From contig NZ_PXUE01000003.1 in NCBI RefSeq assembly GCF_003020585.1, positions 248,001-312,000 of the forward strand: a stretch of DNA of 64,000 nucleotides, written 5' to 3'. The notes beneath the pieces were generated by a model. It saw only the letters and a list, made by a program, of their open reading frames with translations. It was not told the DNA's origin and did not search any database. Source of the stretch: Chryseobacterium aurantiacum. Lineage in GTDB: Bacteria > Bacteroidota > Bacteroidia > Flavobacteriales > Weeksellaceae. Positions 9,501 through 17,573 of this stretch are shown in pieces (positions within the stretch are counted from its first letter, which is position 1; each line of letters starts with the position of its first letter). A program made the translations under genes and the position numbers.

Positions 9501-9913
9501 TTCTTTAATACTTTTTCCGATAAGGCTCCCGCATAAGCTACAATAACCTTTGGAGATCTCCCGGAATTGATTTTATTTAAAACCTCAGTCCTCAATACCA
9601 AATTGGCATTTTGTGTTTTCTCTACCTGATAAGGCTCTAGATGGGTTGCCGGAAAATAAAGCACCTTTTCTTTTCCAAGCAGGTCTTCCATTTCCGTATT
9701 GGCATATAGTGCATCTTCCTTATCATCTACAAGATAAAGAATATGTTTTTTTTGAACCAAAAAAAGTTCAGCTACAAAGACGGAAACTGAAGATCCGGCA
9801 CTTCCTTTCACAGCAATATGCTGATTGTTTTCTAACTGGCTAAAAATCTCTTTTCCAAATTCTTTTTGCAATAGATCAGGAAGAAACTTTTCGTTGATGG
9901 ATTTTAACTGCAT
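6545..9913 (-). CDS. mfd: Transcription-repair coupling factor Mfd
   Basis: ATP-dependent translocase that removes stalled RNA polymerase from lesions and recruits UvrA. About 1122 residues, near the usual length. Order: UvrB-like N-terminal part, the RNA-polymerase-interacting CarD-like domain (KIGDYIAHIDHGIGKFMGL, about residue 435), then a RecG-like motor with Walker A GDVGFGKTE (about 585), DEEHKFGV box and TATPIPRTL motif, and the C-terminal TRCF domain with LELMLPDFYI. I chose the ATG giving MQLKSINEKF; an ATG eight codons upstream is possible. A -7 box lies about 64 nt upstream and a terminator follows, so it appears monocistronic. Confidence 0.97.
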   Translation of the reverse strand: MQLKSINEKFLPDLLQKEFGKEIFSQLENNQHIAVKGSAGSSVSVFVAELFLVQKKHILYLVDDKEDALYANTEMEDLLGKEKVLYFPATHLEPYQVEKTQNANLVLRTEVLNKINSGRSPKVIVAYAGALSEKVLKKEDFKAISHHIKVGDQLDFDFVDELLNHYHFQQADFVSEPGEFSVRGGIVDVFSYSYEKPYRITFFGNEVESIKTFDIETQLSVERVKDFQLVSNMNFSVTGSRVSLLQLLPKESYVISKNGMVGMQKIKTFYEKSLEKYDTLNKDIAHRAPQELFISDQEFLFDYKKFKTVDFGNASIEGLKERADVKMEQLPQPSFHKNFELLIEDIEEKQSEGFDTWISFSTEKQKERLESIFEELEHELPFKSFKSELHEGFVDNGHKLLVYTDHQIFDRYQRYKAKNTFAKSEQLTLKDLMSLKIGDYIAHIDHGIGKFMGLVKVNNDGKIQECFKLTYKNGDLLYVSIHSLHKISKYNGPDGREIVLSKLGSPTWKTLKQKTKAKVKQIAFDLIRLYAERKTAKGFAYTPDSYLQNELEASFIYEDTPDQEKATIDVKKDMEADTVMDRLVCGDVGFGKTEVAIRAAFKAATDGKQVAVLVPTTILAFQHYRSFKERLKDFPVNVSYVNRFRTAKQKSETLDDLKNGKLDIIIGTHQLASSSVKFKDLGLLIIDEEHKFGVSVKDKLKTLKNNVDTLTLTATPIPRTLQFSLMAARDLSVIKTPPPNRQPVDTQLIGFSEEILRDAVSYELQRDGQVYFINNRIENLKDIAGLIQRLVPDARVITGHGQMEGKQLEKNVLDFMEGKYDVLVSTTIVESGVDVPNANTIFINDAQRFGMADLHQMRGRVGRSNRKAFCYLITPPYDMMTSDARKRLEAIEQFSDLGSGFQIAMKDLEIRGAGDLLGAEQSGFINEMGFETYQKLMQEALEELKDDADFESLFENEEDRQKLFKSVKDVNIDTDLELMLPDFYISNTEERLLLYQKLAEINNENELHQFELELIDRFGALPKEAVNLLKSVSLKWLAADIGFEKIVMKNGVFLGYFPGNPQDKFYQTDRFRHIINYLTRNPAEAQLKEKSGKEGNQLMMRKERVKNVDEVNILLKAIIEHN

Positions 9914-9977
9914 AAATTGTAATGGTATAAACGACAAAAGCGATTTCGGGAGTTTTCCGAAACCGTTTATGCTATGG

Positions 9978-9985
9978 CAAAGGTA
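9978..9985 (-). promoter_or_regulatory. -7 promoter element of mfd
   Basis: TACCTTTG on the minus strand, 64 nt before the ATG at 9913 and 40 nt before the alternative ATG at 9937. Confidence 0.5.
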
Positions 9986-10167
9986 AGAATATTTTTTTCT
10001 TTCAATAGAAATGGGAAGACTTTCAAATTTAAAATGAACAACTTAGGTTGTTTAAATCTTAATTTTCTGCTAATTTATTTAATTACCTGTTAAAATAACT
10101 CAAATATTTTCTCGTGGCATAGTGTTTGGGATTTTTAAGCCTACCAAACATTAAAGAGAATAGTATT

Positions 10168-10563
10168 ATGAAAAAAGCAATTAAAATCTTAGGAATTTTT
10201 ATGCTGTTGATTTTTACAGCATCATCGTTTTCGTCGTGCAGCAGGGATGATGACCCTACCAACAACGACTTCTTCGCAGGAACCTATAAAGGAAGTGTTT
10301 CTTACAACGATGGGGGTTCTACCAACATCAGTACTGATAACGGAAGTGTTTTCGTAACAAAAATTGCCAGTGGTACCAAGTACAATTTTGCATTTTCAAA
10401 CAGCATTCCTGACCTGAATGGAGTTGAATTTGAACAAAAGGGAGACAACACCCTTGTAATGATCGGTTCTACCGCAACTTCTTACATTAGAATTGACAAT
10501 AATACATTGAAGATTTTATATATTAAGGATGGTAAAACCTGGACAGCCAACTGTACCCGATAA
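10168..10563 (+). CDS. Small lipoprotein
   Basis: 131 residues from MKKAIKILGIFMLLIF. The signal peptide ends in a Ser-rich lipobox (SSFSSC, Cys near residue 24) followed by SRDDDPTNNDFF, an acidic tether typical of Bacteroidota lipoproteins. The remainder is beta-rich (GTYKGSVSYNDGG, GVEFEQKGDNTLVMIG), consistent with a small lipocalin-like or beta-sandwich domain. An in-frame upstream extension of 14 codons would put charged residues before the signal peptide and was rejected. No specific family recognised. A terminator follows. Confidence 0.75.
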   Translation: MKKAIKILGIFMLLIFTASSFSSCSRDDDPTNNDFFAGTYKGSVSYNDGGSTNISTDNGSVFVTKIASGTKYNFAFSNSIPDLNGVEFEQKGDNTLVMIGSTATSYIRIDNNTLKILYIKDGKTWTANCTR

Positions 10564-10580
10564 ACAAACAATTTATATAC

Positions 10581-10616
10581 AAAAGCCTGTTTTCAGAAAT
10601 GAGAGCAGGTTTTTCT
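10581..10616 (+). terminator. Terminator after small lipoprotein
   Basis: AAAAGCCTG...CAGGTTTTT hairpin, with inner pairs extending the stem, followed by a T-rich tail. Confidence 0.75.
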
Positions 10617-10741
10617 TTACATTGCTTATAACTCTTTAATCTTTTTTTAAGCTGTAATAAACTTTAGTTAAGTTTAAAATTCCAAATTTTCTAGCCTGCT
10701 TTTTGTATATCTTTATTCAACAAAAACAAATTGTAATTCTT

Positions 10742-11053
10742 ATGAAAAAATTATTATCTGCAATGTCTTTAATTTTAGGATTAGGACTTGCTACTGCCCA
10801 GCAGACTGCTCCCGCTACAAGCACTACGGCTCATCAACCGGCAAAAGTAATGAAACCTGCAAAACCAGTTGAGGCAAAAGCTGCAAAACCAGCTGAAATG
10901 AAGACGGTAAAACCGGCAGAAGCAAAACCGGCCAAGCCTGCACAACCTGCTGCCAAAATGAAAAAAGATGGTACTCCGGACAAGAGATATAAGGACAATA
11001 AGCATTTGAAAAAAGACGGTACACCAGATAAAAGATATAAAGCAAACAAATAA
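10742..11053 (+). CDS. Secreted Ala/Lys/Pro-rich protein with KKDGTPDKRYK repeats
   Basis: 103 residues from MKKLLSAMSLILGLGLATAQ. Signal peptide, then a low-complexity AKPAEAK-type stretch (about residues 35-75) and two copies of KKDGTPDKRYK spaced by DNKHL at the C-terminus. That C-terminal motif resembles the short basic element known as the PBCV-specific basic adaptor domain (from memory, not searched). Highly basic, so it could bind anionic polymers such as nucleic acid, LPS or peptidoglycan. A TATCTTTA near-match to the -7 box sits at 10708-10715. Function unknown. Confidence 0.75.
   Translation: MKKLLSAMSLILGLGLATAQQTAPATSTTAHQPAKVMKPAKPVEAKAAKPAEMKTVKPAEAKPAKPAQPAAKMKKDGTPDKRYKDNKHLKKDGTPDKRYKANK
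11015..11049 (+). repeat. Second KKDGTPDKRYK unit (tandem coding repeat)
   Basis: Bases 11009-11041 encode KKDGTPDKRYK, a repeat of the same 11 residues at 10960-10992. Codons differ at several third positions, so selection is on the peptide rather than recent DNA slippage. Confidence 0.6.
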
Positions 11054-11099
11054 GCATAACATTAACATATAGTTGTTATTTTCATAATCAAATTTCGAG

Positions 11100-11130
11100 A
11101 AACCGATGAACGATTTCATCGGTTTTTTTT
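11100..11130 (+). terminator. Terminator after basic repeat protein
   Basis: AACCGATGAA / TTCATCGGTT stem with a CGAT loop and eight T. Confidence 0.9.
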
Positions 11131-11174
11131 ATGTCATGTTTTATAAAAATGGTTTCAAATTCTATACTTATTTA

Positions 11175-11182
11175 TAAATTTG
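11175..11182 (+). promoter_or_regulatory. -7 promoter element of GH3 gene
   Basis: TAAATTTG ends only 4 nt before the ATG at 11187, so the transcript would begin at or next to the start codon. Confidence 0.6.
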
Positions 11183-11186
11183 ACGC

Positions 11187-12686
11187 ATGTTAAACTTCTT
11201 CAAGAAAAATGCAGCGCTTATCTGGGCAAAAAAACATGTCCAAAAGACAGGGGAATTCAAAAAAAATGCAGAGAAAAATCAGGATGACTTATTGATTTCT
11301 CTTGTATCTACGGCTCAAAAAACACTTTTTGGTCGTGAGCATGATTTTGAAAACATCCATTCTGTAAAAGAATTTCAGGACAGGGTTCCCGTTGCAGATT
11401 ATGAAGACCTGAAACCTTATATCGAAAGAGTAAAAAAAGGACAGGCCAATATTCTATGGACAGAAACTCCGGAATATTTTGCCAAAACCTCCGGAACGAC
11501 TTCGGGATCCAAATATATTCCTATTTCTAAAGAAGGGATGCCATTTCAAATTGCCGGAGCCCAAAGTGCGCTTTTCCATTATATCAGCAAAAAAAACAAC
11601 GCAGATTTCGTAAACGGAAAAATGATTTTCCTACAGGGAAGTCCGGAACTAGAAGAAGTTTTTGGGATAAAAACAGGAAGATTATCCGGTATTGTAGCCC
11701 ACCATATTCCTAATTACCTGCAAAAAAATCGCTTACCAAGCTGGGAAACCAACATTATGGAAGACTGGGAAGCCAAAGTAGACAAAATAATTGAGGAAAC
11801 GGAACATGAAAACATGACGTTGATCTCTGGAATTCCACCATGGCTTATTATGTATTTTGAAAAACTTACTGAGAAGCATGGGAAAAAGATCAAACAATTG
11901 TTTCCTAATCTACAGCTTCTTGTTACCGGAGGGGTAAACTACGAACCTTACCGTGATAAAATGGAGGATCTATTGGGTGGTAGTGTAGATATTATTCAGA
12001 CTTTTCCGGCTTCTGAGGGGTTCTTTGCTTTTCAGGATGACTATACAAAAGAAGGGCTTCTGCTATTGACTAACCATGGTATATTTTATGAATTTATTCC
12101 ACTAGAAGAATATGGGAAACCTGGTGCAAGAAGATTGACCTTAAAAGAGATAGAACTTAATAAGGACTATGCATTGATTCTTACTACCAATTCCGGATTA
12201 TGGGCCTATTCCATTGGTGATGTTGTTCGATTTATTGATAAAAATCCACACAGGATATTGGTAAGCGGCAGAACAAAGCATTTTACCTCGGCATTTGGGG
12301 AACATGTAATTGCCTTTGAAGTGGAGGAAGCGATGAGGGCGACTATTGAAAAATATCCGGCACAGATTACAGAGTTCCATCTTGCCCCACAAGTAAATCC
12401 TAGTGAGGGACTTCCTTATCATGAATGGCTGATAGAGTTTGAAAAGGATCCTGAAAACATGGAAATATTCAGAGATGAGCTGGATGTGCAGCTTAGAAAC
12501 AGAAATACGTATTACGATGATTTGATTTCCGGAAATATTTTACAGAAACTTCAGATCACAAGACTTAAGAAAAATGCATTCCATGAGTATGCAAAATCTC
12601 AGGGGAAATTGGGAGGTCAAAACAAGACTCCAAGATTAGCCAATGATAGAAATGTTGCAAATATCTTAGAAATTTACAAATTTTAA
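11187..12686 (+). CDS. GH3-family adenylate-forming enzyme
   Basis: 499 residues, full length for the bacterial GH3 family. GH3 enzymes adenylate a carboxylic acid with ATP and often conjugate it to an amino acid; the best-studied members modify plant hormones such as auxin and jasmonate. Visible motifs: the P-loop-like AKTSGTTSGSKYIPIS (about residues 102-117), TFPASEGFFAF near residue 280, YSIGDVVRF near 345, and SGRTKHFTSAFGEHVIAFEVE leading into the mobile C-terminal domain. It is cytoplasmic and monocistronic in appearance. The bacterial substrate is unknown, and nothing nearby indicates one. Confidence 0.9.
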   Translation: MLNFFKKNAALIWAKKHVQKTGEFKKNAEKNQDDLLISLVSTAQKTLFGREHDFENIHSVKEFQDRVPVADYEDLKPYIERVKKGQANILWTETPEYFAKTSGTTSGSKYIPISKEGMPFQIAGAQSALFHYISKKNNADFVNGKMIFLQGSPELEEVFGIKTGRLSGIVAHHIPNYLQKNRLPSWETNIMEDWEAKVDKIIEETEHENMTLISGIPPWLIMYFEKLTEKHGKKIKQLFPNLQLLVTGGVNYEPYRDKMEDLLGGSVDIIQTFPASEGFFAFQDDYTKEGLLLLTNHGIFYEFIPLEEYGKPGARRLTLKEIELNKDYALILTTNSGLWAYSIGDVVRFIDKNPHRILVSGRTKHFTSAFGEHVIAFEVEEAMRATIEKYPAQITEFHLAPQVNPSEGLPYHEWLIEFEKDPENMEIFRDELDVQLRNRNTYYDDLISGNILQKLQITRLKKNAFHEYAKSQGKLGGQNKTPRLANDRNVANILEIYKF

Positions 12687-12729
12687 AGATATTTTTTCAA
12701 TTCCAAAAACGTATATTCGAAAAAAATTA

Positions 12730-12737
12730 TAAATTTG
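12730..12737 (+). promoter_or_regulatory. -7 promoter element of small lipoprotein gene
   Basis: TAAATTTG, 18 nt before the ATG at 12756. Confidence 0.55.
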
Positions 12738-12755
12738 AAAAACTAAACGAAAATA

Positions 12756-13118
12756 ATGAAAGCATCTGTACTGTTGAAATCATCTTTATTAACGTCTTTA
12801 TTTGTTATTACATCTTGCGCTACTACAAAATACAGCGAGGATGTTTCTAAAAACAACTATTCTAACCTGGAAGCCGGAAAAGTATATAAGGTTACCATGA
12901 AAGACGGATCTCCTAAACAGAAAATATTATTCAGAAATATTGTTGGAGATAACCTTGTAGGTACAGCTGGAAAAAAAGACAGTACAGTAGTAACGATTCC
13001 TAAAGCAAATGTAGCAGCGGTAAAAGACCAGAGAAAAGCTAGAATTGCAACAGGAGCTGCCATCATTGGTGCAGCAGGGGTTGCAGCCATTGTAATCAGT
13101 TCTTCAAGAGCGGACTAA
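12756..13118 (+). CDS. Small lipoprotein with C-terminal membrane-like segment
   Basis: 120 residues. Signal peptide with lipobox ITSC (Cys near residue 21), a central beta-rich part (VYKVTMKDGSPKQKILFRNIVGDNLVG, stated as adjoining strands), and an Ala/Gly-rich hydrophobic stretch at the C-terminus (GAAIIGAAGVAAIVI) followed by SSSRAD. The pattern of a lipid anchor plus a glycine-zipper-like helix is common in small envelope proteins. Function not recognised. It lies between GH3 and the MFS gene and is followed by a terminator that abuts the MFS start. Confidence 0.75.
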   Translation: MKASVLLKSSLLTSLFVITSCATTKYSEDVSKNNYSNLEAGKVYKVTMKDGSPKQKILFRNIVGDNLVGTAGKKDSTVVTIPKANVAAVKDQRKARIATGAAIIGAAGVAAIVISSSRAD

Positions 13119-13172
13119 AATAGATATTATCTTTCAGAAGGTATTTACTATATCTTTTAAAAAACCACATAT

Positions 13173-13207
13173 AAATAGCCCTAAATAAATTTTTAGGGCT
13201 ATTTTTG
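13173..13207 (+). terminator. Terminator abutting the MFS start codon
   Basis: Perfect 13-bp stem AAATAGCCCTAAA / TTTAGGGCTATTT with a 6-nt loop and a short T-run. The T-run ends 4 nt before the ATG of the MFS gene, leaving no separate leader between them. Confidence 0.8.
13200..13207 (+). promoter_or_regulatory. -7 promoter element of MFS gene, inside terminator
   Basis: TATTTTTG lies within the descending arm and T-run of the preceding terminator and ends 3 nt before the ATG at 13211. If real, one short segment serves as terminator and promoter and the mRNA is leaderless. Confidence 0.45.
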
Positions 13208-13210
13208 TTC

Positions 13211-14446
13211 ATGATTTCCTTTACCCCCCTAAAAACATTACAAAATATTGAATTCAGAAATCTTCTAACGGGAAGATTTTTTATTGTTTTAGCTTTCAGA
13301 ATGCTTGCCACATTATTAGGATGGTGGGTATATCAATTAACACAGGATCCTTTTTCCATAGGTCTTATTGGGTTATCTGAGGTAATTCCTGCGGTAAGCT
13401 GCGCTTTGTATGCCGGCCACGTTATTGATATGAATGAAAAAAAGCGACTGTTGCTTATTTGTAACTATGTTTATATTTTTCTCATCGGCCTTTTGCTTAT
13501 TCCTGCATTCCTTGATGTAGAGATGCATTTCACAGGTCATCAGATCACCTACTTTATTTATGGTGTGATATTCTTTACCGGAATTGCCAGAGCCTTTATT
13601 GGCCCTATTGTACCGTCTATGATTCCCAAAATTGTAAAGAAAGAGAATCTACCAAATGCTGTAACCTTAAATCAGGCTACTTTCCTGATATCTTCTGTAT
13701 GTGGACACGCCATAGGAGGAATTTTGATTGGATATTTTGGAGTACAATGGACATTGGTGGTTATTTTATCCCTCATTTTTGTGGCTTCTCTATTTTTCTG
13801 GCAGCTAAACAAGCAGTATTCTGAACATAAAAAGGAAGATGTAAATGTTGTGGAAAGTATGCGTGAGGGGATTTCCTATATTTTTAAAACAAAAGAAATT
13901 CTGGGTGCTTTATGCCTGGATATGTTTGCTGTACTTTTTGGAGGTGCTGTAGCCATGATCCCTGTATTTGCTACTGACATTCTAAAGTCAGGTGCTGAGG
14001 GCTTTGGTCTACTGAACGCCGCTTCTGACATTGGTTCCATGTGTATTATTACTCTTTTATCTATTGTTCCTTTACGAAAGAATCAGGGGAAAATACTTCT
14101 TGCCGTAGTTACAGGATTTGGAATCTGTATTATTGGATTTGGGCTATCCAAACTGTATTGGCTTTCTTTTATGTTCCTTGTCATAAGTGGCATGTTGGAT
14201 GGGATTTCGGTGGTCATCAGAGGAACCATTGTGCAGCTGAAAACACCGGATCATATAAGAGGGCGTGTACTGAGTGTGAACTCAATTTTCATCATGTCCA
14301 GTAATGAAATGGGACAATTTGAAAGTGGAGTTATGGCCAAGTTATTGGGTGTGGTACGGTCTGTAGTATTTGGCGGATGCATGACTGTTCTTGTTGCTCT
14401 TGCAGTAGCAAGCACCAATCCTAAGCTAAGAAAAATGCAATATTAA
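13211..14446 (+). CDS. MFS transporter
   Basis: 411 residues with about 12 hydrophobic helices, the pattern of a major facilitator superfamily exporter (MFS_3/enterobactin-exporter-like branch). After a short cytoplasmic lead (EFRNLLTGRFFIVLAFRML) come paired helix blocks split by a charged central loop (NKQYSEHKKEDVNVVESM). Cytoplasmic loop motifs between helices 2-3 (GHVIDMNEKKR) and 8-9 fit the family. The start is the ATG preceding ISFTPLKTL; a TTG two codons upstream lies in the terminator tail. Substrate cannot be inferred from the neighbours. Some members export siderophores or drugs. Confidence 0.88.
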   Translation: MISFTPLKTLQNIEFRNLLTGRFFIVLAFRMLATLLGWWVYQLTQDPFSIGLIGLSEVIPAVSCALYAGHVIDMNEKKRLLLICNYVYIFLIGLLLIPAFLDVEMHFTGHQITYFIYGVIFFTGIARAFIGPIVPSMIPKIVKKENLPNAVTLNQATFLISSVCGHAIGGILIGYFGVQWTLVVILSLIFVASLFFWQLNKQYSEHKKEDVNVVESMREGISYIFKTKEILGALCLDMFAVLFGGAVAMIPVFATDILKSGAEGFGLLNAASDIGSMCIITLLSIVPLRKNQGKILLAVVTGFGICIIGFGLSKLYWLSFMFLVISGMLDGISVVIRGTIVQLKTPDHIRGRVLSVNSIFIMSSNEMGQFESGVMAKLLGVVRSVVFGGCMTVLVALAVASTNPKLRKMQY

Positions 14447-14507
14447 CAGATTCATTATTAAATAAATACAAAAACGTCTACAGCGTTTTCGAAATTCGAT
14501 ATACTTA

Positions 14508-14542
14508 AAATGAGAATAGAATGTTTTTCTATTCTCATTTTA
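14508..14542 (+). terminator. Terminator after MFS gene
   Basis: Perfect 13-bp stem AAAATGAGAATAG / CTATTCTCATTTT with a 9-nt loop, followed by a modest T-rich stretch. Confidence 0.75.
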
Positions 14543-14722
14543 CATTTACACCTGTTTATTAAAAATATTTCACTTCATTTATACGCAATTTAAAGTCAAA
14601 GCGTTATTATTATTACGATCTTCATATAATTTAATAATAAACAAAAAATGCAATATCAAAAAACAACATAGCAGATTCATTAAATATATCTCAAAATCTT
14701 TAATTTAACGTTAATAATTTTT

Positions 14723-14730
14723 TATATTTG
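14723..14730 (+). promoter_or_regulatory. -7 promoter element of TPR-like gene
   Basis: TATATTTG, 17 nt before the ATG at 14748. Confidence 0.6.
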
Positions 14731-14747
14731 CTACAAATATCCCCTTT

Positions 14748-15344
14748 ATGAATAAACTTTTATTTATTTTAGGCTTTTTCGTGACTAATTTCTGGGTAAG
14801 TGCTCAGACTTTTTCGGATGAAGCTTTACAGCAGTCTGTCCAGCAGCTCAATAATGCCAAGACAGACAGTGACTATGATACTCTCTTTCATACATTTTCC
14901 GAAACTAAAACCTCAGAGAAGTGGAAAGCTAATTACTATGCTGCAGTAGCAATGTATTCCAAAGCTCAATTTTTGTTAACAAATACAACAAACACCCCCA
15001 TGACTGAACCGAATGAGCTGGCAAGAAAATTTGCAGCACAGGCACTCGCTTCAGAAAAAAACAATGGGGAAATCAATACACTTTTGGGACTCATTCATAT
15101 CCAAAAAATCAGAATAGTAGCTTCTACAGATCCTCAAAAGGATTTGAAAACAGCGATCGGATATATGACAAAAGCAGATACCCAACTAAAAAATAACCCA
15201 AGACTTACCCATTTAAAAGCTGAAATAGCTGAACTTTCCAATAACAAAACTGAAGCTATAAAACTGCACCAAACTGCAGCTAGTGAGTTTAAAGATCTTT
15301 CTGCCGGTTCTCCAAACTGGGGTAAACAGTTAATAGAACAATAA
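14748..15344 (+). CDS. Secreted helical (TPR-like) protein
   Basis: 198 residues. Signal peptide ending VSAQ, then an all-helical body with repeated Ala/Leu patterns (AVAMYSKAQFLL, ARKFAAQALASEK, LLGLIHIQKIRI, IGYMTKADTQL, KTEAIKLHQTAASEF) that look like four degenerate tetratricopeptide units. It should act in the periplasm as a protein-protein interaction scaffold, but the partner is unknown. It lies 138 nt upstream of the T9SS surface-protein cluster; whether it is linked to that cluster is not shown by sequence. Confidence 0.75.
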   Translation: MNKLLFILGFFVTNFWVSAQTFSDEALQQSVQQLNNAKTDSDYDTLFHTFSETKTSEKWKANYYAAVAMYSKAQFLLTNTTNTPMTEPNELARKFAAQALASEKNNGEINTLLGLIHIQKIRIVASTDPQKDLKTAIGYMTKADTQLKNNPRLTHLKAEIAELSNNKTEAIKLHQTAASEFKDLSAGSPNWGKQLIEQ

Positions 15345-15482
15345 ACCCAATGAAGACCATGGCTTTTGATCTGAAGAATAGCATTTTATCTTGCAACATT
15401 ATATCCATTATTTCTTCAGCACTAAAAACAAGAGCCTTTTTCTCACCATCATAGTTTTAATATTTGTTTTAAACATTCTCCT

Positions 15483-17555
15483 ATGAAAAAAATACTACTC
15501 ATTTTCTTAATAATATTCTCACATATTGCATATGCTCAATCAGATTGTTCAACAGCAATGGCAGTATGTGGAAATACAACTATCTCATACACTCCCAATG
15601 GCCATGGAGATACTCTGGAAACCATTGGCGGCTGTCTTAGTAGTGAAAAGTTCTCAGTATGGTACTCTTTTACCATTGCTGCAGGAGGAACTCTTACATT
15701 TGAAATTGTTCCTAATGACCTTGGTAATGACTATGACTTTGCAGTATTTGGTCCCAATAAAACATGCGCCACCCGAGGAACCCCTCTTCGTGGATCTTAT
15801 GCGGTAACAAGTGGAATTACTGGTCTTAACATGACTTCCACAGATTTGTGTGACACTGTAGGTGGAGACAAATGGGCAAAGTATATGGACGTTTTACCTG
15901 GTGAAACCTACTATTTAATAGTAAACAACCATAGTGAGTCTGCAAATGGTTTCATTATGAAATGGGGAGGAACTGCTACTTTAGCATCTCCATTTACTGA
16001 TCCAAACATACAGCCTCATCCATTCAACCCTCCAGGAGTTGCCGGTGCAACCCCTGCAGACCCAAGAGAGGTTCCTATCTGTAGCAATCCTACGCTTTTT
16101 GATTTTTCATCTTTATCAGCAGGGATCATCAATGGAAATCCTAACTTCTCAGTTACTTATCACTATAATCAGAATGAAGCTTTAACAGCTAATAATCCTA
16201 TTACAACTCCTATTAGTGTAGGTATAACAACAGAGTATTATTACAGCATTAGCTATACGGATCCTCTTGATGCCAACAATCCGATAAATAAGTGTAGGCA
16301 AACCGGTAAGTTTAAGTTTAAGGATGGAACCATTGTAGCAAAAGACGCCACATTAACCATGTGCAACAACAACAATGCAGGAACAGCTGTGTATGACCTT
16401 ACCACTGCAGATGTTTTTGCAGATCCTACTGCTACAAAAAAATATTATCCAACAATGCATGACCTGAATGCGGGAACAAACGAGATTACTTCAATCTATC
16501 AGTATGTTTCGGCAGAAGGAAAAATATATGTAAAAGTAACTTCTCAATACGGGTGTGTTGACACAGCTGAGATCACTCTTAAATTCTACCCGATTGTTAT
16601 CGCGAAGAATGCTTTTATGAGAGAATGTTTCATAGAATCAAACCCTTCTACAGCTTTGTTTAACCTAGACAATGCTCCGGTTATCACTCCAGCAGCAGGT
16701 ATTACAAAGAGATATTTCCCATCTTTAACTGATGCTGTAGATGCTACGAACGAGATTTTAAACCCTACAACTTACACTGCACCAAATGGTGTTGTATATG
16801 TAAGAGTAAGTGATACCAGAGGATGTTATACGGTTGTTAAGATTGAGCTAACTGTACTTCCTCCTGTAAAATCTAATGTACTGAAAGACAAAATCATTTG
16901 CGTAGAAGACAAAACTACTTTGGATGCAGGACCTGGATTTAAAAGTTACGAATGGAGCACGGGAGCTACCACCCAGTCTATCAAGGATGTGGGAGTAGGA
17001 ACGTACTGGGTAAAACTGAAAACCGGAGAATGTGTTACTACTCAAACTGTAAAAATATATCCTTCTGAGCAGCCGGTAATAACCAGCATTGATGTATCAA
17101 ACACAACATTAACTGTAAATGTTATAGGTGGAGCTCCTGACTACAAATACTCCATAGATAATATCATATGGCAGGATTCTAATGTCTTCAACAATATTGC
17201 AAGAGGGACTTACAAGGTATACGTAAAAGATGCCTACGATTGTGAGCCTATTGTAGTTTCTGTACTGGTTCCTAATTTGATCAACATTATTACGCCAAAT
17301 GGAGACGGAGTAAATGATGTATTGGATTATTCAGCTATTGCCGATAAGCAAAATCTGATATTCAACATTTTTGATAGATATGGTGTGAAAATTCACCAAG
17401 CTGACAAATCTAACGGATACAAATGGGATGGAACTATTGCTGGTAAAAAAATACCAACAGGTACCTACTGGTATTCTTTAACATGGAATGAGAATGACAA
17501 AAAGAACACTCCTTTCAAATTCTCGGGATGGATTATTGTAAAGAACAGAGAATAA
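15483..17555 (+). CDS. T9SS type-B surface protein, CGN-type N-domain (A1)
   Basis: 690 residues. Signal peptide (about 1-19), N-terminal beta-sandwich with paired Cys (DCSTAMAVCGN, GETYYLIVNNHSES; about 20-165) resembling pre-peptidase-type domains. Two repeat modules follow, each starting with Cys (CNNNNAGTAVYDLTTADV, CFIESNPSTALFNLDNAP) and ending in VYVKV..xxGC. Then a DAGPGFKSYEWSTGATTQSI Ig-like unit, a YKYSIDN...WQDSN unit, and a C-terminal gliding-motility-associated type-B sorting domain (about 598-690: ITPNGDGVND, FDRYG, WDG, PTGTYWY). Predicted to be secreted by T9SS and cell-surface attached. Probably adhesive or structural; no catalytic motif seen. The upstream AATATTTG (15459-15466) is only a near match to the -7 box. 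Confidence 0.9.
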   Translation: MKKILLIFLIIFSHIAYAQSDCSTAMAVCGNTTISYTPNGHGDTLETIGGCLSSEKFSVWYSFTIAAGGTLTFEIVPNDLGNDYDFAVFGPNKTCATRGTPLRGSYAVTSGITGLNMTSTDLCDTVGGDKWAKYMDVLPGETYYLIVNNHSESANGFIMKWGGTATLASPFTDPNIQPHPFNPPGVAGATPADPREVPICSNPTLFDFSSLSAGIINGNPNFSVTYHYNQNEALTANNPITTPISVGITTEYYYSISYTDPLDANNPINKCRQTGKFKFKDGTIVAKDATLTMCNNNNAGTAVYDLTTADVFADPTATKKYYPTMHDLNAGTNEITSIYQYVSAEGKIYVKVTSQYGCVDTAEITLKFYPIVIAKNAFMRECFIESNPSTALFNLDNAPVITPAAGITKRYFPSLTDAVDATNEILNPTTYTAPNGVVYVRVSDTRGCYTVVKIELTVLPPVKSNVLKDKIICVEDKTTLDAGPGFKSYEWSTGATTQSIKDVGVGTYWVKLKTGECVTTQTVKIYPSEQPVITSIDVSNTTLTVNVIGGAPDYKYSIDNIIWQDSNVFNNIARGTYKVYVKDAYDCEPIVVSVLVPNLINIITPNGDGVNDVLDYSAIADKQNLIFNIFDRYGVKIHQADKSNGYKWDGTIAGKKIPTGTYWYSLTWNENDKKNTPFKFSGWIIVKNRE

Positions 17556-17573
17556 TTCAGTAGAAATATACCG

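Noticed and set aside
10126..10167. Longer start for the small lipoprotein gene
   Set aside because: Adds 14 residues before the signal peptide; the ATG at 10168 gives a normal lipoprotein signal.
10781..11119. Cys/Phe-rich open frames antisense to the basic repeat gene
   Set aside because: Three overlapping minus-strand frames arise from the repetitive Ala/Lys/Pro codons of the sense gene.
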